A DNA stretch of 64,000 bases from Prochlorococcus sp. AG-363-P01 (GCA_003278225.1 QCGC01000004.1:24588-88587), one strand, 5' to 3'; counted from the stretch's first letter, positions 48,572-59,348 are shown. Numbers and translations are program-made. The notes: a model not told the origin generated them from the letters alone.

Positions 48572-50071
48572 ATGAAAATTTGGGATGAACATCTTGATCT
48601 TCTAATCAGAGCAAGAACACCTCTTATCTGGATACGAAGTAATGAAGAAGAGCGCTTAGAAGAATTGCTTGGACAAGCATCTGAAAGGCTTAAACCCCGG
48701 CGACTGGCTTGTTGGGACTATATAGAGGGCCTACAGGGGGTAATCAATTCCGAAGGCCTTGGTGCTAGACAACCAATGGCCATTCTCCAATGGCTACAAA
48801 ATCTCGATTCGAACAGTCCCACAATCCTTTTGCTAAAAGATTTCCATCGTTTTTGTGATGATGCCGGAATCACGCGAATGCTAAGAAACCTTTCTATTCG
48901 TCTAAGAGAAAATCCACATACAATTGTTCTTTCGTCAGGTAGTTGGGTTCCCCCTCATGATCTAGATGAGGCCTTAACCATTCTCGATCTACCTCTTCCG
49001 CAAGAACCAGAGCTCCGACAACTAATAAATAACATTGCTAGAGCCACAGGAAAGTCAATAGATAGCGATGTCCTTGAGGAGCTAACTCATGCTTGCAGTG
49101 GATTAAGTGAAGCAAGAGTTCGTCAAGTTGCAGCAAGAGCACTAGCAAAGCGAGGAATGATAGGTCGTGAAGATCTCTCAGAAGTCATAGAAGAGAAGCG
49201 TCAGAGTATTGCCCGAAGCGAAGTCCTTGAATACTGCGAGACAAAAGCTACACCAGCAGATATTGGGGGACTTGATGCACTTAAAGGCTGGCTGGAACAG
49301 CGTCATCAGGCTTTTTCGGATGAAGCAAGGACCTTTGGGCTGCCACTCCCTCGTGGCGTTTTATTAGTAGGGCCTCAAGGTACTGGCAAATCATTAACAG
49401 CCAAAGCGATTGCACACAGTTGGTCTATGCCTTTATTGCGTCTAGATGTAGGGCGTCTTTTTGCAGGTGTAGTTGGAGCCAGTGAAGCTCGAACACGAGA
49501 AGCAATCCAAAGAGCAGAAGCCATGGCTCCTTGCGTTTTATGGATAGATGAAATTGACAAAGGCTTTGGAGGTGACGCAAGAAGTGATGGTGGAACAAGC
49601 CAACGAGTCCTAGCAAACCTCCTAACTTGGATGGCTGAAAAAACCTCAGCTGTCTTTATCGTCGCCACAGCTAACGGTGTTGAGCGATTACCAGGCGAGC
49701 TAATCCGAAAAGGCCGCTTTGATGAGATTTTTATGCTTGAACTACCTAGCTCTCAGGAAAGATTCAGTATTTTGACTCTTCACATACAACAAAGACGCCC
49801 AAATTTAAATCTCCCTATTCAGACAGTCGTAGATCGAACAAAAGGATTTTCTGGGGCAGAGCTTGAGCAAACAGTTATTGAAGCTATGCACAAAGCCTTT
49901 GCAGAGCGGAGAGAACTTGAAGAGTACGATCTCATTCTTGCATCCAATCAACTAGTACCCCTTTCCCGCACAGCAAGAGAACAAATCAATGCTTTACAAG
50001 AATGGGCATCTAGCGGCAGAGCAAGGCCATCATCTGTTCTCTCTAATGAGACAATTAATAATCTTGAATGA
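48572..50071 (+). CDS. ycf46: AAA+ ATPase, Ycf46 family
   Basis: 499 residues. The N-terminal region (WIRSNEEERLEELLGQASER, LDYIEGLQG-type) is the Ycf46-specific domain. The AAA module (about 230-430) has Walker A GPQGTGKS, Walker B VLWIDEID, sensor ATANG and arginine-finger region RKGRFDEI. Plastid and cyanobacterial homologues are linked to stress, possibly inorganic carbon control. A strong hairpin follows. Confidence 0.92.
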   Translation: MKIWDEHLDLLIRARTPLIWIRSNEEERLEELLGQASERLKPRRLACWDYIEGLQGVINSEGLGARQPMAILQWLQNLDSNSPTILLLKDFHRFCDDAGITRMLRNLSIRLRENPHTIVLSSGSWVPPHDLDEALTILDLPLPQEPELRQLINNIARATGKSIDSDVLEELTHACSGLSEARVRQVAARALAKRGMIGREDLSEVIEEKRQSIARSEVLEYCETKATPADIGGLDALKGWLEQRHQAFSDEARTFGLPLPRGVLLVGPQGTGKSLTAKAIAHSWSMPLLRLDVGRLFAGVVGASEARTREAIQRAEAMAPCVLWIDEIDKGFGGDARSDGGTSQRVLANLLTWMAEKTSAVFIVATANGVERLPGELIRKGRFDEIFMLELPSSQERFSILTLHIQQRRPNLNLPIQTVVDRTKGFSGAELEQTVIEAMHKAFAERRELEEYDLILASNQLVPLSRTAREQINALQEWASSGRARPSSVLSNETINNLE

Positions 50072-50096
50072 ATCTAGATTTTTATATGTAGTTAAT

Positions 50097-50141
50097 CATC
50101 TAGTCAAAAGATTTCTTAGCAGGAAATCTTTTGACTAGATG
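50097..50141 (+). terminator. Perfect 19-bp hairpin after ycf46
   Basis: Bases 50097-50115 are exactly complementary to 50123-50141 with loop TTAGCAG, followed by CAAATTGC and a run of seven T. It ends 26-70 bases after the ycf46 stop, a clear intrinsic terminator. The stem is AT-rich but unusually long. Confidence 0.82.
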
Positions 50142-50219
50142 CAAATTGCTTTTTTTCTAAAAAATTTCTAAGACTTGGAACAATAAGTCTTAGGCTAATC
50201 AGATCAATTAAGAACTCTC

Positions 50220-51497
50220 GTGCTTGATCAGCGCCTGGTGCGTGAAAATCCAAAACTAATAGCTCGTGAGCTTAGCCGAAGGGGAATAGAGGTGGATGTA
50301 ATTACCTTACAGAAAATTGCTCAGCAACAAAGAGATATTCAAGAAGAACGCAGTAATCTTCAAGCAGTAGGGAAGCAAATAGGGAAAGAAGTTGGTCAAA
50401 AGATCCAAATGGGTCTAGACCCCAAATCAAATGAAGTCACTGAACTACGTTTACGAGGTAATGAGATAAAAGCAAAGGTTGCAAACTTAGAAGAGCGTGA
50501 AAAGACAATTTCATCCAACCTAAAAGAGAAGCTACTTGGTTTGCCTAACCTTCCTTCTAAAGAATGTCCAAATGGAAAGAATGAAAAAGACAATCAAGAG
50601 ATAAGGTTTTGGGGCAATCCTCGCAAAGAAAAAAACCTTAAAGAGCATTGGGAGATTGGCCAGCAACTTGAGCTATTTGACACCGAACGCTCGGCTAAAA
50701 TTTCTCAAAGTCGGTTTGTAACACTAATCAATCAAGGTGCACGTTTGGAAAGGGCTTTAATTAACTTTATGCTCGATTTACATGTTGCCAAAGGCTATAA
50801 AGAAGTTCTTCCTCCAGTTCTAGTTAACACAGCTAGTCTTACAGGCTCTGGTCAACTCCCAAAATTCGCAGAAGAAAGCTTTCAATGTTCTGATGATGAT
50901 CTATGGCTAACCCCTACAGCAGAAGTACCAGTTACATCACTTCATCGGGATGAAATAATCCCATTTAATCAACTCCCTCTTCGTTATGTAGCTTATAGCC
51001 CGTGTTTTAGACGTGAAGCAGGGAGCTATGGGAGAGATACACGAGGACTAATTAGACTTCATCAATTCAACAAAGTTGAGCTTTATTGGTTTGTTCATCC
51101 AAAAGAGTCAAAAGCTTCTCATCTCCAACTAACAAATGATGCTGAAGCAGTACTTCAGGCATTAGAACTGCCTTATCGAGTTATAGATCTATGTACCGGT
51201 GACCTTGGGTTTTCGGCATCTCGTACTTTTGATCTTGAAGTCTGGCTCCCAGCAGCAAACACATACAGAGAAATATCTAGTTGCAGTATCTGTGATGCTT
51301 TCCAAGCAAGAAGATCGTCTATTCGGACCAAAGAAGGTCAAAATACACAGTTAATTCATACTCTCAATGGTAGTGGCTTAGCCGTAGGGCGCACAATGGC
51401 TGCCCTATTAGAGAATGGCCAAAGATCTGATGGGAGTGTAGATATTCCAAAAGCTCTAGTACCTTATTTTGGAGCAAGTCAGCTAAAGCCAAAATGA
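50220..51497 (+). CDS. serS: Seryl-tRNA synthetase
   Basis: Class II synthetase charging tRNA-Ser. 425 residues, GTG start. N-terminal coiled-coil arm (about 30-110), motif 2 [20 protein letters not shown], motif 3 [30 protein letters not shown] and [13 protein letters not shown] as in SerRS. Complete length. Followed 25 bases later by rseP. Confidence 0.96.
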   Translation: MLDQRLVRENPKLIARELSRRGIEVDVITLQKIAQQQRDIQEERSNLQAVGKQIGKEVGQKIQMGLDPKSNEVTELRLRGNEIKAKVANLEEREKTISSNLKEKLLGLPNLPSKECPNGKNEKDNQEIRFWGNPRKEKNLKEHWEIGQQLELFDTERSAKISQSRFVTLINQGARLERALINFMLDLHVAKGYKEVLPPVLVNTASLTGSGQLPKFAEESFQCSDDDLWLTPTAEVPVTSLHRDEIIPFNQLPLRYVAYSPCFRREAGSYGRDTRGLIRLHQFNKVELYWFVHPKESKASHLQLTNDAEAVLQALELPYRVIDLCTGDLGFSASRTFDLEVWLPAANTYREISSCSICDAFQARRSSIRTKEGQNTQLIHTLNGSGLAVGRTMAALLENGQRSDGSVDIPKALVPYFGASQLKPK

Positions 51498-51522
51498 CCC
51501 AAATTAAAGACTTCCTGATTTG

Positions 51523-52605
51523 ATGAACGTTCTTGCCTCTTTAATAGTTCTAGGTCTTCTGATCTTTTTTCACGAAGCTGGTCACTTTCTTGCTGCTCGT
51601 GTACAAGGTATTCGTGTCAATGGGTTTTCTATTGGTTTTGGCCCTGCAATCTTCCAAAAAGAAGTGTCAGGAGTCACTTACTCATTTAGGGCCCTTCCAT
51701 TAGGAGGATTTGTATCTTTTCCAGATGATGAAAAGGAAAGTGATATCCCTAAAGATGATCCAGACCTACTTCGCAATCGCCCAATAATTCAAAGAGCTTT
51801 TGTGATTTCTGCAGGGGTTATTGCAAATTTACTTCTAGCTTGGCTTGTGCTTATTGGCCAAGCAACATTATTGGGATTACCAAGTCAACCAAATCCTGGC
51901 GTTCTAATAATGACCGTCCAGCCTGGACAGGCAGCTGAAACTTCTGGACTTAAATCAGGAGATCAAATTTTAAGTATTGATGGGGTTCGTTTAGGGAAAG
52001 GGCAAGAAGCAGTTCAGTTATTTGTAGAAAAAATCCAAAATGCCTCTGAAAAAGAAATCACAGTTGAGCGAATACGAGCAAATAAAGCAAAAATCCTGAG
52101 CATTACACCTAAGGCAGAGTCAGGCACTGGAAGAATTGGAGCGCAACTGCAACCAAATATCACTGAAACCTTTCGACCTGCTAACGGGTTAAAAGAAGTC
52201 CTGACACAGGTCGACTCTCAATTCAGTGATCTTTTCAGCCGAACAATTAAAGGTTACCAGGGACTTGTGACAGACTTTGGGGCAACATCAAAGCAATTAA
52301 GTGGTCCTGTAAAGATTATCGAAATTGGTGCGCAACTTTCTGAAGAAGGTAGCTCTGGACTGGTTTTTTTTGCAGCACTTGTCTCTATCAATTTGGCCGT
52401 TCTAAATTCTTTACCACTCCCTCTTTTAGACGGAGGGCAAATGGCACTGCTAATAATTGAAGGAATTCGTGGAAGGCCCATTCCAGACAAAATCCAACTC
52501 GCATTCGTTCAGTCAGGATTCCTTTTACTGGTCGGATTAAGTATGGTACTTATCATTCGCGATACAACTCAACTTTCTATCGTAAAGCAATTTATAAATC
52601 GATAA
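51523..52605 (+). CDS. rseP: Site-2 protease RseP (M50)
   Basis: Intramembrane zinc protease for regulated cleavage and signal-peptide remnants. 360 residues from the ATG at 51523 (a TTG directly before is less likely). HEAGH zinc motif in FFHEAGHFLAARVQGIRVNG, one PDZ domain (about 120-200, PGQAAETSGLKSGDQILSID), and the second metal motif NSLPLPLLDGGQM. Sits between serS and rpsN. Confidence 0.93.
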   Translation: MNVLASLIVLGLLIFFHEAGHFLAARVQGIRVNGFSIGFGPAIFQKEVSGVTYSFRALPLGGFVSFPDDEKESDIPKDDPDLLRNRPIIQRAFVISAGVIANLLLAWLVLIGQATLLGLPSQPNPGVLIMTVQPGQAAETSGLKSGDQILSIDGVRLGKGQEAVQLFVEKIQNASEKEITVERIRANKAKILSITPKAESGTGRIGAQLQPNITETFRPANGLKEVLTQVDSQFSDLFSRTIKGYQGLVTDFGATSKQLSGPVKIIEIGAQLSEEGSSGLVFFAALVSINLAVLNSLPLPLLDGGQMALLIIEGIRGRPIPDKIQLAFVQSGFLLLVGLSMVLIIRDTTQLSIVKQFINR

Positions 52606-52782
52606 GGCACCTACCAAAAGTCACTCCAAAAACCTACTCCCTTCAAAAGATAATTGGCCTCAAAACCTCAAAGCACCATAAGGAATAAAAATCTCCAGCA
52701 CAGAATCCTCTTGACAAGTAACTATTAAATTCAGGCGAAGAGTTAATATTTATTCTGGATTTCTACAATTGCACTCCGCCGG

Positions 52783-53085
52783 ATGGCCAAAAAGTCAATG
52801 ATCGCGCGCGATGTCAAGCGCAAAAAGCTTGTTGAGAGATTTGCGGTGAAACGCATGGCCCTGCTGAAATCTTTCCATTCAGCAAAAGACCCGATGGAAC
52901 GACTAGAAATTCATCGCAAAATTCAGGCTCTACCGCGAAATAGTGCTCCTAGCAGGATGAGAAACCGCTGTTGGGCCACAGGTAAGCCCCGTGGTGTTTA
53001 TAGAGATTTCGGGCTTTGCCGTAATCAGCTTCGACAAAGAGCCCATAAAGGAGAACTGCCTGGAGTAGTTAAATCAAGCTGGTAA
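52783..53085 (+). CDS. rpsN: 30S ribosomal protein S14
   Basis: 100 residues, [20 protein letters not shown] at the start and [20 protein letters not shown] then [21 protein letters not shown] at the end. The Cys pattern is the long, zinc-free cyanobacterial form. 177 bases after rseP with a separate promoter likely. Confidence 0.97.
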   Translation: MAKKSMIARDVKRKKLVERFAVKRMALLKSFHSAKDPMERLEIHRKIQALPRNSAPSRMRNRCWATGKPRGVYRDFGLCRNQLRQRAHKGELPGVVKSSW

Positions 53086-53267
53086 TTATTGGAATAACAG
53101 TTTTCCAACCAGTAGAAATGAAAACTTTTGATTTTGCCCAAAATAGAGGTTAATAAATAGTCACTCGCTTATTTGGAAATTAATCAATCGGGAACAAAAC
53201 CTATTTTCTTCTTTAATCGTACCGATCAGGTGCAAGAATGTATAAAGACAAAAAGACATAAGCAAAC

Positions 53268-55433
53268 GTGCAAGGTCAGACAAAGTCGATCTCCTTTGAT
53301 GGTCGGGAGATACGACTGACTACCGGGCGATATGCGCCCCAGGCCGGTGGTTCAGTAATGGTGGAATGTGGAGACACCGCCGTCCTCGTTACCGCTACAC
53401 AATCGACAGGACGGGAAGGAATCGACTTCCTTCCATTGATCTGTGACTATGAAGAAAAGCTTTATGCAGCAGGTCGAATACCAGGTAGCTTCATGCGTCG
53501 AGAAGGACGTCCTCCAGAAAGAGCAACCCTTATTTGCAGATTAATAGATCGTCCAATGAGGCCTTTATTCCCTGCATGGATGAGGGACGATATTCAAATA
53601 GTTGCAAGTTGCCTCTCCCTAGACGAAAGAGTACCTTCCGATGTACTAGCTGTAACAGGGGCATCAATGGCAACTTTAGTTGCTGGAATCCCTTTTTATG
53701 GACCTATGGCAGCAGTAAGGGTAGGCCTGCTAGGAGATGACTTTGTATTAAATCCAAGCTTCAGAGAAATTGAACGTGGTGACTTAGATCTTGTAGTAGC
53801 AGGGACACCTGATGGGATTGTCATGGTTGAGGCTGGGGGTAATCAGCTATCAGAGCAAGACGTTATCGAAGCCATCGATTTTGGTTATGAAGCAGTTTGC
53901 GAACTAATCAAGGCCCAAGAATCAATTCTTAAGGAAATAGGAATTAAGCAAGTCCGTCCAGAAGAGCCAGCTATCGACAATACAGTTCCCAACTATTTAG
54001 AGAAGAATTGTACAAAGTCTATCGGTGAGGTTCTAAAACAATTTGATCAAACAAAAGAAGATCGAGATAAGAAATTAGAAGAAATAAAAGCAAGCACTGC
54101 GGATGCAATTGATGCCTTAAAAGAAGACAATGCAGTTAAAAAAGCAATTGCTACAAACAACAAATTACTTGGAATTAGTTTCAAGGCATTAACTAAAAAA
54201 CTAATGCGTGACCAGATTATAAAAGAGGGAAAACGAGTTGATGGAAGAGGACTTGATGAAGTTAGAAAAATCGAATCTGCCGCAGGTGTATTACCAAAAC
54301 GGGTTCATGGATCAGGACTCTTTCAGAGGGGATTGACTCAAGTTCTCTCTACAGCGACCTTGGGAACTCCAAGCGATGCTCAAGAAATGGATGACCTAAA
54401 CCCTAGTACAGAGAAAACATATATCCATCATTACAACTTTCCTCCCTATTCCGTTGGAGAAACCCGACCAATGCGCACTCCAGGGCGCAGAGAGATTGGC
54501 CATGGGGCATTAGCTGAAAGAGCAATTATCCCTGTATTACCAGCCAAAGACACCTTCCCTTATGTACTCAGAGTAGTAAGCGAAGTCCTAAGCTCTAACG
54601 GTTCAACATCTATGGGTTCTGTTTGTGGAAGCACGCTTGCTCTTATGGATGCTGGAGTTCCTTTAAAAGCACCAGTTAGTGGCGCCGCAATGGGTTTAAT
54701 TAAAGAAGGGAAGGAGGTAAGAATACTTACAGATATTCAAGGCATAGAGGACTTTTTAGGCGATATGGACTTTAAGGTTGCAGGGACAGAAAAAGGCATC
54801 ACAGCGCTGCAAATGGACATGAAAATCACAGGTCTATCGGTTGCCACAATTGCAGAGTCAATCAATCAAGCCAAACCTGCAAGAATCCACATTCTTGAAA
54901 AAATGATGGAAGCAATTTCTCAACCTAGGGAAAGCCTTTCACCTCATGCTCCTCGTCTACTTAGCTTCCGAATTGATCCAGAATTAATTGGTACTGTTAT
55001 AGGTCCTGGTGGAAGAACTATTAAAGGGATTACTGAACGAACCAATACAAAGATAGATATAGAAGATGCAGGAATAGTTACTATTGCTTCTCATGATGGA
55101 ACAGCAGCAGAAGAAGCTCAGAGAATTATTGAAGGTCTAACAAGAAAAGTTCATGAAGGAGAAGTCTTCACAGGAGGAATTACCAGAATTATCCCGATCG
55201 GTGCATTTGTAGAAATACTTCCTGGCAAAGAGGGCATGATCCATATCTCTCAACTATCAGAAGCAAGAGTTGAAAAAGTTGATGACGTAGTGAAAGTTGG
55301 AGATGTTGTAACTGTTCGAGTAAGAGAAATAGATAATCGTGGTCGAATTAATCTGACCTTAAGAGGTGTTCCTCAGAATGGAGATCACACTCACCATGAG
55401 CCAAGTCCTACGCCAGTAGCTCCATTAACTTAG
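53268..55433 (+). CDS. pnp: Polyribonucleotide nucleotidyltransferase
   Basis: Phosphorolytic 3'-5' exoribonuclease, part of the degradosome. 721 residues, GTG start. Two RNase PH-like halves ([40 protein letters not shown] with [20 protein letters not shown]), KH domain ([20 protein letters not shown]) and C-terminal S1 domain ([20 protein letters not shown]). All complete. The 182-base leader is long enough for the usual 5' autoregulation, but no specific hairpin is claimed. Confidence 0.97.
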   Translation: MQGQTKSISFDGREIRLTTGRYAPQAGGSVMVECGDTAVLVTATQSTGREGIDFLPLICDYEEKLYAAGRIPGSFMRREGRPPERATLICRLIDRPMRPLFPAWMRDDIQIVASCLSLDERVPSDVLAVTGASMATLVAGIPFYGPMAAVRVGLLGDDFVLNPSFREIERGDLDLVVAGTPDGIVMVEAGGNQLSEQDVIEAIDFGYEAVCELIKAQESILKEIGIKQVRPEEPAIDNTVPNYLEKNCTKSIGEVLKQFDQTKEDRDKKLEEIKASTADAIDALKEDNAVKKAIATNNKLLGISFKALTKKLMRDQIIKEGKRVDGRGLDEVRKIESAAGVLPKRVHGSGLFQRGLTQVLSTATLGTPSDAQEMDDLNPSTEKTYIHHYNFPPYSVGETRPMRTPGRREIGHGALAERAIIPVLPAKDTFPYVLRVVSEVLSSNGSTSMGSVCGSTLALMDAGVPLKAPVSGAAMGLIKEGKEVRILTDIQGIEDFLGDMDFKVAGTEKGITALQMDMKITGLSVATIAESINQAKPARIHILEKMMEAISQPRESLSPHAPRLLSFRIDPELIGTVIGPGGRTIKGITERTNTKIDIEDAGIVTIASHDGTAAEEAQRIIEGLTRKVHEGEVFTGGITRIIPIGAFVEILPGKEGMIHISQLSEARVEKVDDVVKVGDVVTVRVREIDNRGRINLTLRGVPQNGDHTHHEPSPTPVAPLT

Positions 55434-55455
55434 AAAATATTATCCTAATTATTAA

Positions 55456-56370
55456 TTAGACAGAAAATTCGGGGTCAATTAATGATAATTCTTTCAGTAA
55501 AGTTTCGCATAGCAAGTCATGATTTAATCCATGACTTGCTATCAAACAACCCTTTTGTCTAAAGTCCCCAGTATTATATTTAAGCAGTCTTTTATCAGCA
55601 TGAGTAAATCGCCCACCTGCAGCAATAAGTAATGCTTCAGGAGCAGCCATATCCCAGTCCTTAGGTGCCGTATTTCCAGAAAGCGAAATATAAAAATCTG
55701 TCTCACCTCTCAATATTGTTGCGATTTTGCATCCAACACTACCAACCGCTTTTGAATCTCTAATTGATAATTTAGCAATTAATTTTTCAAGCCTTTGATC
55801 ACGATGGTTCCTGCTTGCGACAAGAGTTAATTCATTTAAGTTGCTTCTATTACTAAAAGAAAAAGATTTTTTAAGACCATTTCGATCCTCGCACCAAGCA
55901 TCTACTCCTAAAACACCAAACCAAAGCTCTTCCTTTTCTGGGATTAACACAACTCCCAAAACAGGTCTATGATCATATACAAGCGCCAAGTGAACAGCAT
56001 ATTCTCCAGTCCCAGCAATAAAATCTTTTGTTCCATCAAGAGGATCAAGAACCCATAACCATTTTGACTTCAAAGTAAAATCATTAATTAACCGATCTTT
56101 TGCACTCTCTTCACTTAGCAATTCCCATGGAGCAGAGGGGAATCCAGCCTCCAACCCATCAAGTAACCAACTATTAACAGCAAGATCGGCAGCAGAAACA
56201 GGCCCATCACATGATTCTTTGATATTCAAATCACTTGTAAATCCATACGGTGGTTGGACTCCTTTTGCATAGGCAATCAGAATATCTGCAGCTCCCCAGC
56301 TAAGTTTCCTAAGTTGTCCTAAGAGGTCACTCAAGATCACACCTTTAGGGAGGATGGGTGCGATAGACAT
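55456..56370 (-). CDS. cysQ: 3'(2'),5'-bisphosphate nucleotidase (CysQ-like, inositol monophosphatase family)
   Basis: Hydrolyses 3'-phosphoadenosine 5'-phosphate from sulfur assimilation. About 304 residues from the ATG at 56370; an ATG at 56394 is in frame but would overlap rsmI. Motifs: metal-binding WVLDPLDGTKDFIAGTGEYA, SEESAKDR, and the late WDMAAPEALLIAAGG. These fit CysQ over other IMPases. It faces rsmI head to head. Confidence 0.88.
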   Translation of the reverse strand: MSIAPILPKGVILSDLLGQLRKLSWGAADILIAYAKGVQPPYGFTSDLNIKESCDGPVSAADLAVNSWLLDGLEAGFPSAPWELLSEESAKDRLINDFTLKSKWLWVLDPLDGTKDFIAGTGEYAVHLALVYDHRPVLGVVLIPEKEELWFGVLGVDAWCEDRNGLKKSFSFSNRSNLNELTLVASRNHRDQRLEKLIAKLSIRDSKAVGSVGCKIATILRGETDFYISLSGNTAPKDWDMAAPEALLIAAGGRFTHADKRLLKYNTGDFRQKGCLIASHGLNHDLLCETLLKELSLIDPEFSV

Positions 56371-56371
56371 A

Positions 56372-57253
56372 ATGGATTCAATAGAGAAGGACATTTTGAG
56401 TGAGCGACTTGAACCATCACCAGGAGTTCTCTACGTTGTAGGTACCCCAATAGGAAATCTTGGAGACCTCTCTCCAAGGGCGATCTCCCTGCTCAAACAG
56501 GTTTCTTATATTGCATGTGAGGATACCCGGCATAGTGGTCAGATGCTAAAAAAAATTGGTGCTAAAACACCAGTTTTAAGTTTCTACGAACACAACACAA
56601 ATAATCGACTCCCTCAATTAATTGAACTATTAAAAAATGGTCAAAGTCTTGCATTAATAAGCGATGCAGGATTACCTGGGATAAGTGATCCAGGAGAGAG
56701 ACTGGTTTCAGCAGTAAGAAAGCAAGGTCATCAAGTTATTTGTATCCCAGGGCCATGTGCTGCTACAACTGCATTAGTCAGCAGTGGCTTGCCAACCCGA
56801 AGGTTTTGCTTTGAAGGGTTTCTACCTTCAAAAAATAAAGAGAGAAAAAAAATCCTTAAAGAAATCTCTTTAGAAACTCGAACCACCATTCTGTATGAAG
56901 CTCCTCACCGCTTGATTCAATTACTACAAGAACTTGGCGAATTTTGCGGGGAAGAGCGACCACTACAAGTTGCCCGAGAGCTAACAAAAATACATGAACA
57001 ATATGTAGGACCAACTATTGGTGCTGCAATTCAACATTTTTCAAAAAACAAGCCTATTGGAGAATGCACACTTGTCTTAGGAGGTGCGACAGAAGAATTG
57101 GAGCCTCAATTATCACAAGTAGAATTGATAGAAGAAATGAAGGCCCTTATCAAAAATGGATTTCCCGCAAGTCAAGCAGCTAGGGTATTAGCCCAAAAGA
57201 CTGGTCTACGAAAAAGAGACCTTTACAATCTCCTGCACGAAGTAAACATTTAA
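56372..57253 (+). CDS. rsmI: 16S rRNA (cytidine-1402-2'-O)-methyltransferase RsmI
   Basis: SAM-dependent methylation of 16S C1402. 293 residues from 56372 (the open frame starts at 56354). LYVVGTPIGNLGDLSPRAIS, CEDTRHSGQMLKKIGAKTPV, LISDAGLPGISDPGERLV and VICIPGPCAATTALVSSGLP are the RsmI/tetrapyrrole-methylase motifs. The start codon lies one base from that of cysQ on the other strand. Confidence 0.93.
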   Translation: MDSIEKDILSERLEPSPGVLYVVGTPIGNLGDLSPRAISLLKQVSYIACEDTRHSGQMLKKIGAKTPVLSFYEHNTNNRLPQLIELLKNGQSLALISDAGLPGISDPGERLVSAVRKQGHQVICIPGPCAATTALVSSGLPTRRFCFEGFLPSKNKERKKILKEISLETRTTILYEAPHRLIQLLQELGEFCGEERPLQVARELTKIHEQYVGPTIGAAIQHFSKNKPIGECTLVLGGATEELEPQLSQVELIEEMKALIKNGFPASQAARVLAQKTGLRKRDLYNLLHEVNI

Positions 57254-57284
57254 ATTGTTAATTTCATTCTTTTGATCATCAAAA

Positions 57285-57512
57285 ATGCTCTTACATTTAC
57301 GGTTACTTGCTATAACTTTTACGAGTTCACTAGCACTACTTCTAATGCTTTGCCTTGGGGCTCAAAACCTAAGTGAGCGTCATGCTTTGAAAATTGGTAA
57401 TGCAACAACTGCTCCACTTCCATCAGGCTTCATCATTGGAGTCTCGATAGTCTTAGGTGTCATTAGTGGAGGAACGATAACCACCTTAAAAGTCCCGTCC
57501 AATCGAAATTAA
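57285..57512 (+). CDS. Small two-span membrane protein
   Basis: 75 residues. Span one LLAITFTSSLALLLMLCLGA, a polar loop with NLSERHALKIGNATTAPLP, span two FIIGVSIVLGVISGGTITTL. Resembles cyanobacterial small LapA-like or DUF-type proteins, but I do not name a family. Starts 31 bases after rsmI and converges on the HTH gene. Confidence 0.65.
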   Translation: MLLHLRLLAITFTSSLALLLMLCLGAQNLSERHALKIGNATTAPLPSGFIIGVSIVLGVISGGTITTLKVPSNRN

Positions 57513-57543
57513 AATCAAGCACCATAAATAAAGCACTTTCAAA

Positions 57544-58380
57544 TTACTGATCTAAAGCAATCAAAACATCTTCCAAGAGCAATCTGGTAATTCCACGTGC
57601 TAATAAAAAAGGCTTAGATAGAATAAAAACATTACTATCAGGTATTTTAATTACTCTCTGACTGCGTCCACAACTCCGTTTCGCCGAGCGTTGATTAGAG
57701 AACAAACAAAGTGTCTTTCGCTCTTGATCAACTGTTGACAGAGATCCAAGCTCTGGAAATTCTCTAAGAGGTCTCGCATCTAATTCAACTGCTCTATCTA
57801 CCAACATATAAACAACGTTAGGCAAAACATCTGTTGATAGATTTTCACAAGTCACTTCCTTTGCTTGTGTTATATCTATATTAGGGTCAATAGGCTTAAT
57901 CTCCTGAAAGATTTCTTTAGAAGAAGAGTATTCATTACTAGTGTTAAAAGCTTCTCTATCTGAAGACTCATCTTCAGAATGACTTATAGAATATCCAGCA
58001 TTATTCAACATATTATGCTCCGAAACTTCAACCTCTGTTTCTATAAATTTTTTAGTTTTTAGACTAGTTAAGTTTTTATCTTTATTTGATATATTGACAT
58101 GCTTTTTTTTATCTTTCTGAATTTTCAGTCCTTCTAATCCTATTTGCTTATCAGCCATCAATCCAGACCGGTCAAGATTTTGAGCGTCAAGCAAACCTTC
58201 TCTCTTTGATCTTGCAACCTTTAAGGCGTTATATTCTTCAATAGGTAATAACGCCTTAACAGTTCTTATGACCGTGTTCTGGCTACAACCAAATACCTCA
58301 GCAAGAGTTGTGGTTGACTCCCCTGAACGGTAACCTTCCAAGAGATTTCTTTTTTGGCTGTCATTAAGCCTCCTTGCCAC
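57544..58380 (-). CDS. Helix-turn-helix protein of unknown function beside tRNA-Arg
   Basis: 278 residues. The first 45 form a homeodomain/resolvase-like HTH (LNDSQKRNLLEGYRSGESTT, FGCSQNTVIRTVKALLP). The middle (about 70-165) is Ser/Glu/Lys-rich and disordered. A folded C-terminal domain (about 185-278: VVYMLVDRAVELDARPLREF, LLARGITRLLLEDVLIALDQ) resembles no family I know. Likely DNA-binding; target unknown. It lies upstream of the tRNA on the opposite strand. Confidence 0.7.
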   Translation of the reverse strand: MARRLNDSQKRNLLEGYRSGESTTTLAEVFGCSQNTVIRTVKALLPIEEYNALKVARSKREGLLDAQNLDRSGLMADKQIGLEGLKIQKDKKKHVNISNKDKNLTSLKTKKFIETEVEVSEHNMLNNAGYSISHSEDESSDREAFNTSNEYSSSKEIFQEIKPIDPNIDITQAKEVTCENLSTDVLPNVVYMLVDRAVELDARPLREFPELGSLSTVDQERKTLCLFSNQRSAKRSCGRSQRVIKIPDSNVFILSKPFLLARGITRLLLEDVLIALDQ

Positions 58381-58450
58381 AATTGATAGGGTTTCACAGC
58401 ATCCAACCTTAAGCGGTGAAGCTACACTTTTACTGACAAGATCAAAATGT

Positions 58451-58524
58451 GCTCCCTTAGCTCAGCTGGATAGAGCAGCTGCCTTCTAAGCAGTTTGTCG
58501 CAAGTTCGAATCTTGCAGGGAGCG
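58451..58524 (+). tRNA. trnR: tRNA-Arg (anticodon TCT)
   Basis: 74 bases folding as a full cloverleaf: acceptor GCTCCCT/AGGGAGC with discriminator G, D arm GCTC...GAGC, anticodon stem GCTGC/GCAGT with loop CTTCTAA (anticodon TCT), T arm GCAAG-TTCGAAT-CTTGC. CCA is not encoded. Reads AGA codons. Its decayed copy lies about 1.06 kb downstream. Confidence 0.95.
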
Positions 58525-59108
58525 TTGCAAAACTCCAGATTATTCAAGGATCCTTAGAGATCAAAGAAGCAAAGCCCTTAGCGATCTTTCGTCTTTTTGC
58601 TATGTTTCAGAATCTGTCCGAAACCAACTTTGGGAGCATTCTGTGAATTGGAAAAACTATTCAAAGGCAGCAAAAATGAACATGATTTTATATGATCACT
58701 AAGAATTAAAAAGGGAAAGCTTCAGTGCAAAGTGACTAGAAAGAGACAGGTCAATACCAGGAAAAAATAATAAGTATTACATGAGAGTCAAAAAAGAAAT
58801 GAGATATTCTTTAAAACTTAAAGGAATTTAATTAAGTTATAAATGGAAAGTTGAACATAAAAGGAGCAGTTGAACTTATATATACATTAAATAGAGAAGC
58901 AAGGTAAATACTCGAGCCTCCCTAGTTAAAAGATTCTGATTATGATGATTAAGTAGATCTTCTTGAAAACATCATTCTGAAAACAACTTAAAAAATTTCA
59001 AAGAGGGCTTTTCAGAATAAGTAATAATAATTACCTTCTCAGATTAGTTGCAAAATAAGCCTAGTGAAAACAAGTTAGCCATAATTAGGTGAATGCCATT
59101 CCATATTG
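58525..59108. other. Gene-poor AT-rich stretch downstream of tRNA-Arg
   Basis: 584 bases with no supported gene; only frames of 14-17 codons occur. Base use and lack of genes contrast with the dense block to the left, which with the pseudo-tRNA suggests an old insertion that has lost its cargo. Confidence 0.5.
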
Positions 59109-59348
59109 ATGACTGAAACTCCTGAAAACAACAACTTTTATTGGATAAAAATCATCAATGGAGTTGCTCTACTCCTATGTGCGTTATCTCTTGCCTTTAT
59201 AGCCGTGAGCTTGCACCCAGTTGCGCAATGGGCCAACAATCAAAACATATGCGTTGCACAAGAGCAATCCAAGTCTGGTGCCCCTGTCTCATGGGGTGTA
59301 AGGAAATGCAATGGACGATCAAAGGTATACGAAGTAAAAAGCTCCTAG
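59109..59348 (+). CDS. Small membrane protein, unknown function
   Basis: 79 residues from the ATG at 59109. One N-terminal span (INGVALLLCALSLAFIAVSL), then a short extracytoplasmic part with two Cys outside the membrane (QNICVAQ and VRKCNGR) that could pair. The HPVAQWAN...VRxCNG layout resembles small secreted or membrane proteins that recur in marine picocyanobacteria; that is recall, not a search. Stands alone in the gene-poor stretch. Confidence 0.55.
   Translation: MTETPENNNFYWIKIINGVALLLCALSLAFIAVSLHPVAQWANNQNICVAQEQSKSGAPVSWGVRKCNGRSKVYEVKSS

Noticed and set aside
58900..58950. Second tRNA-like patch in the island
   Set aside because: Only a short stretch resembles the tRNA 5' end; no extended alignment or consistent offset.
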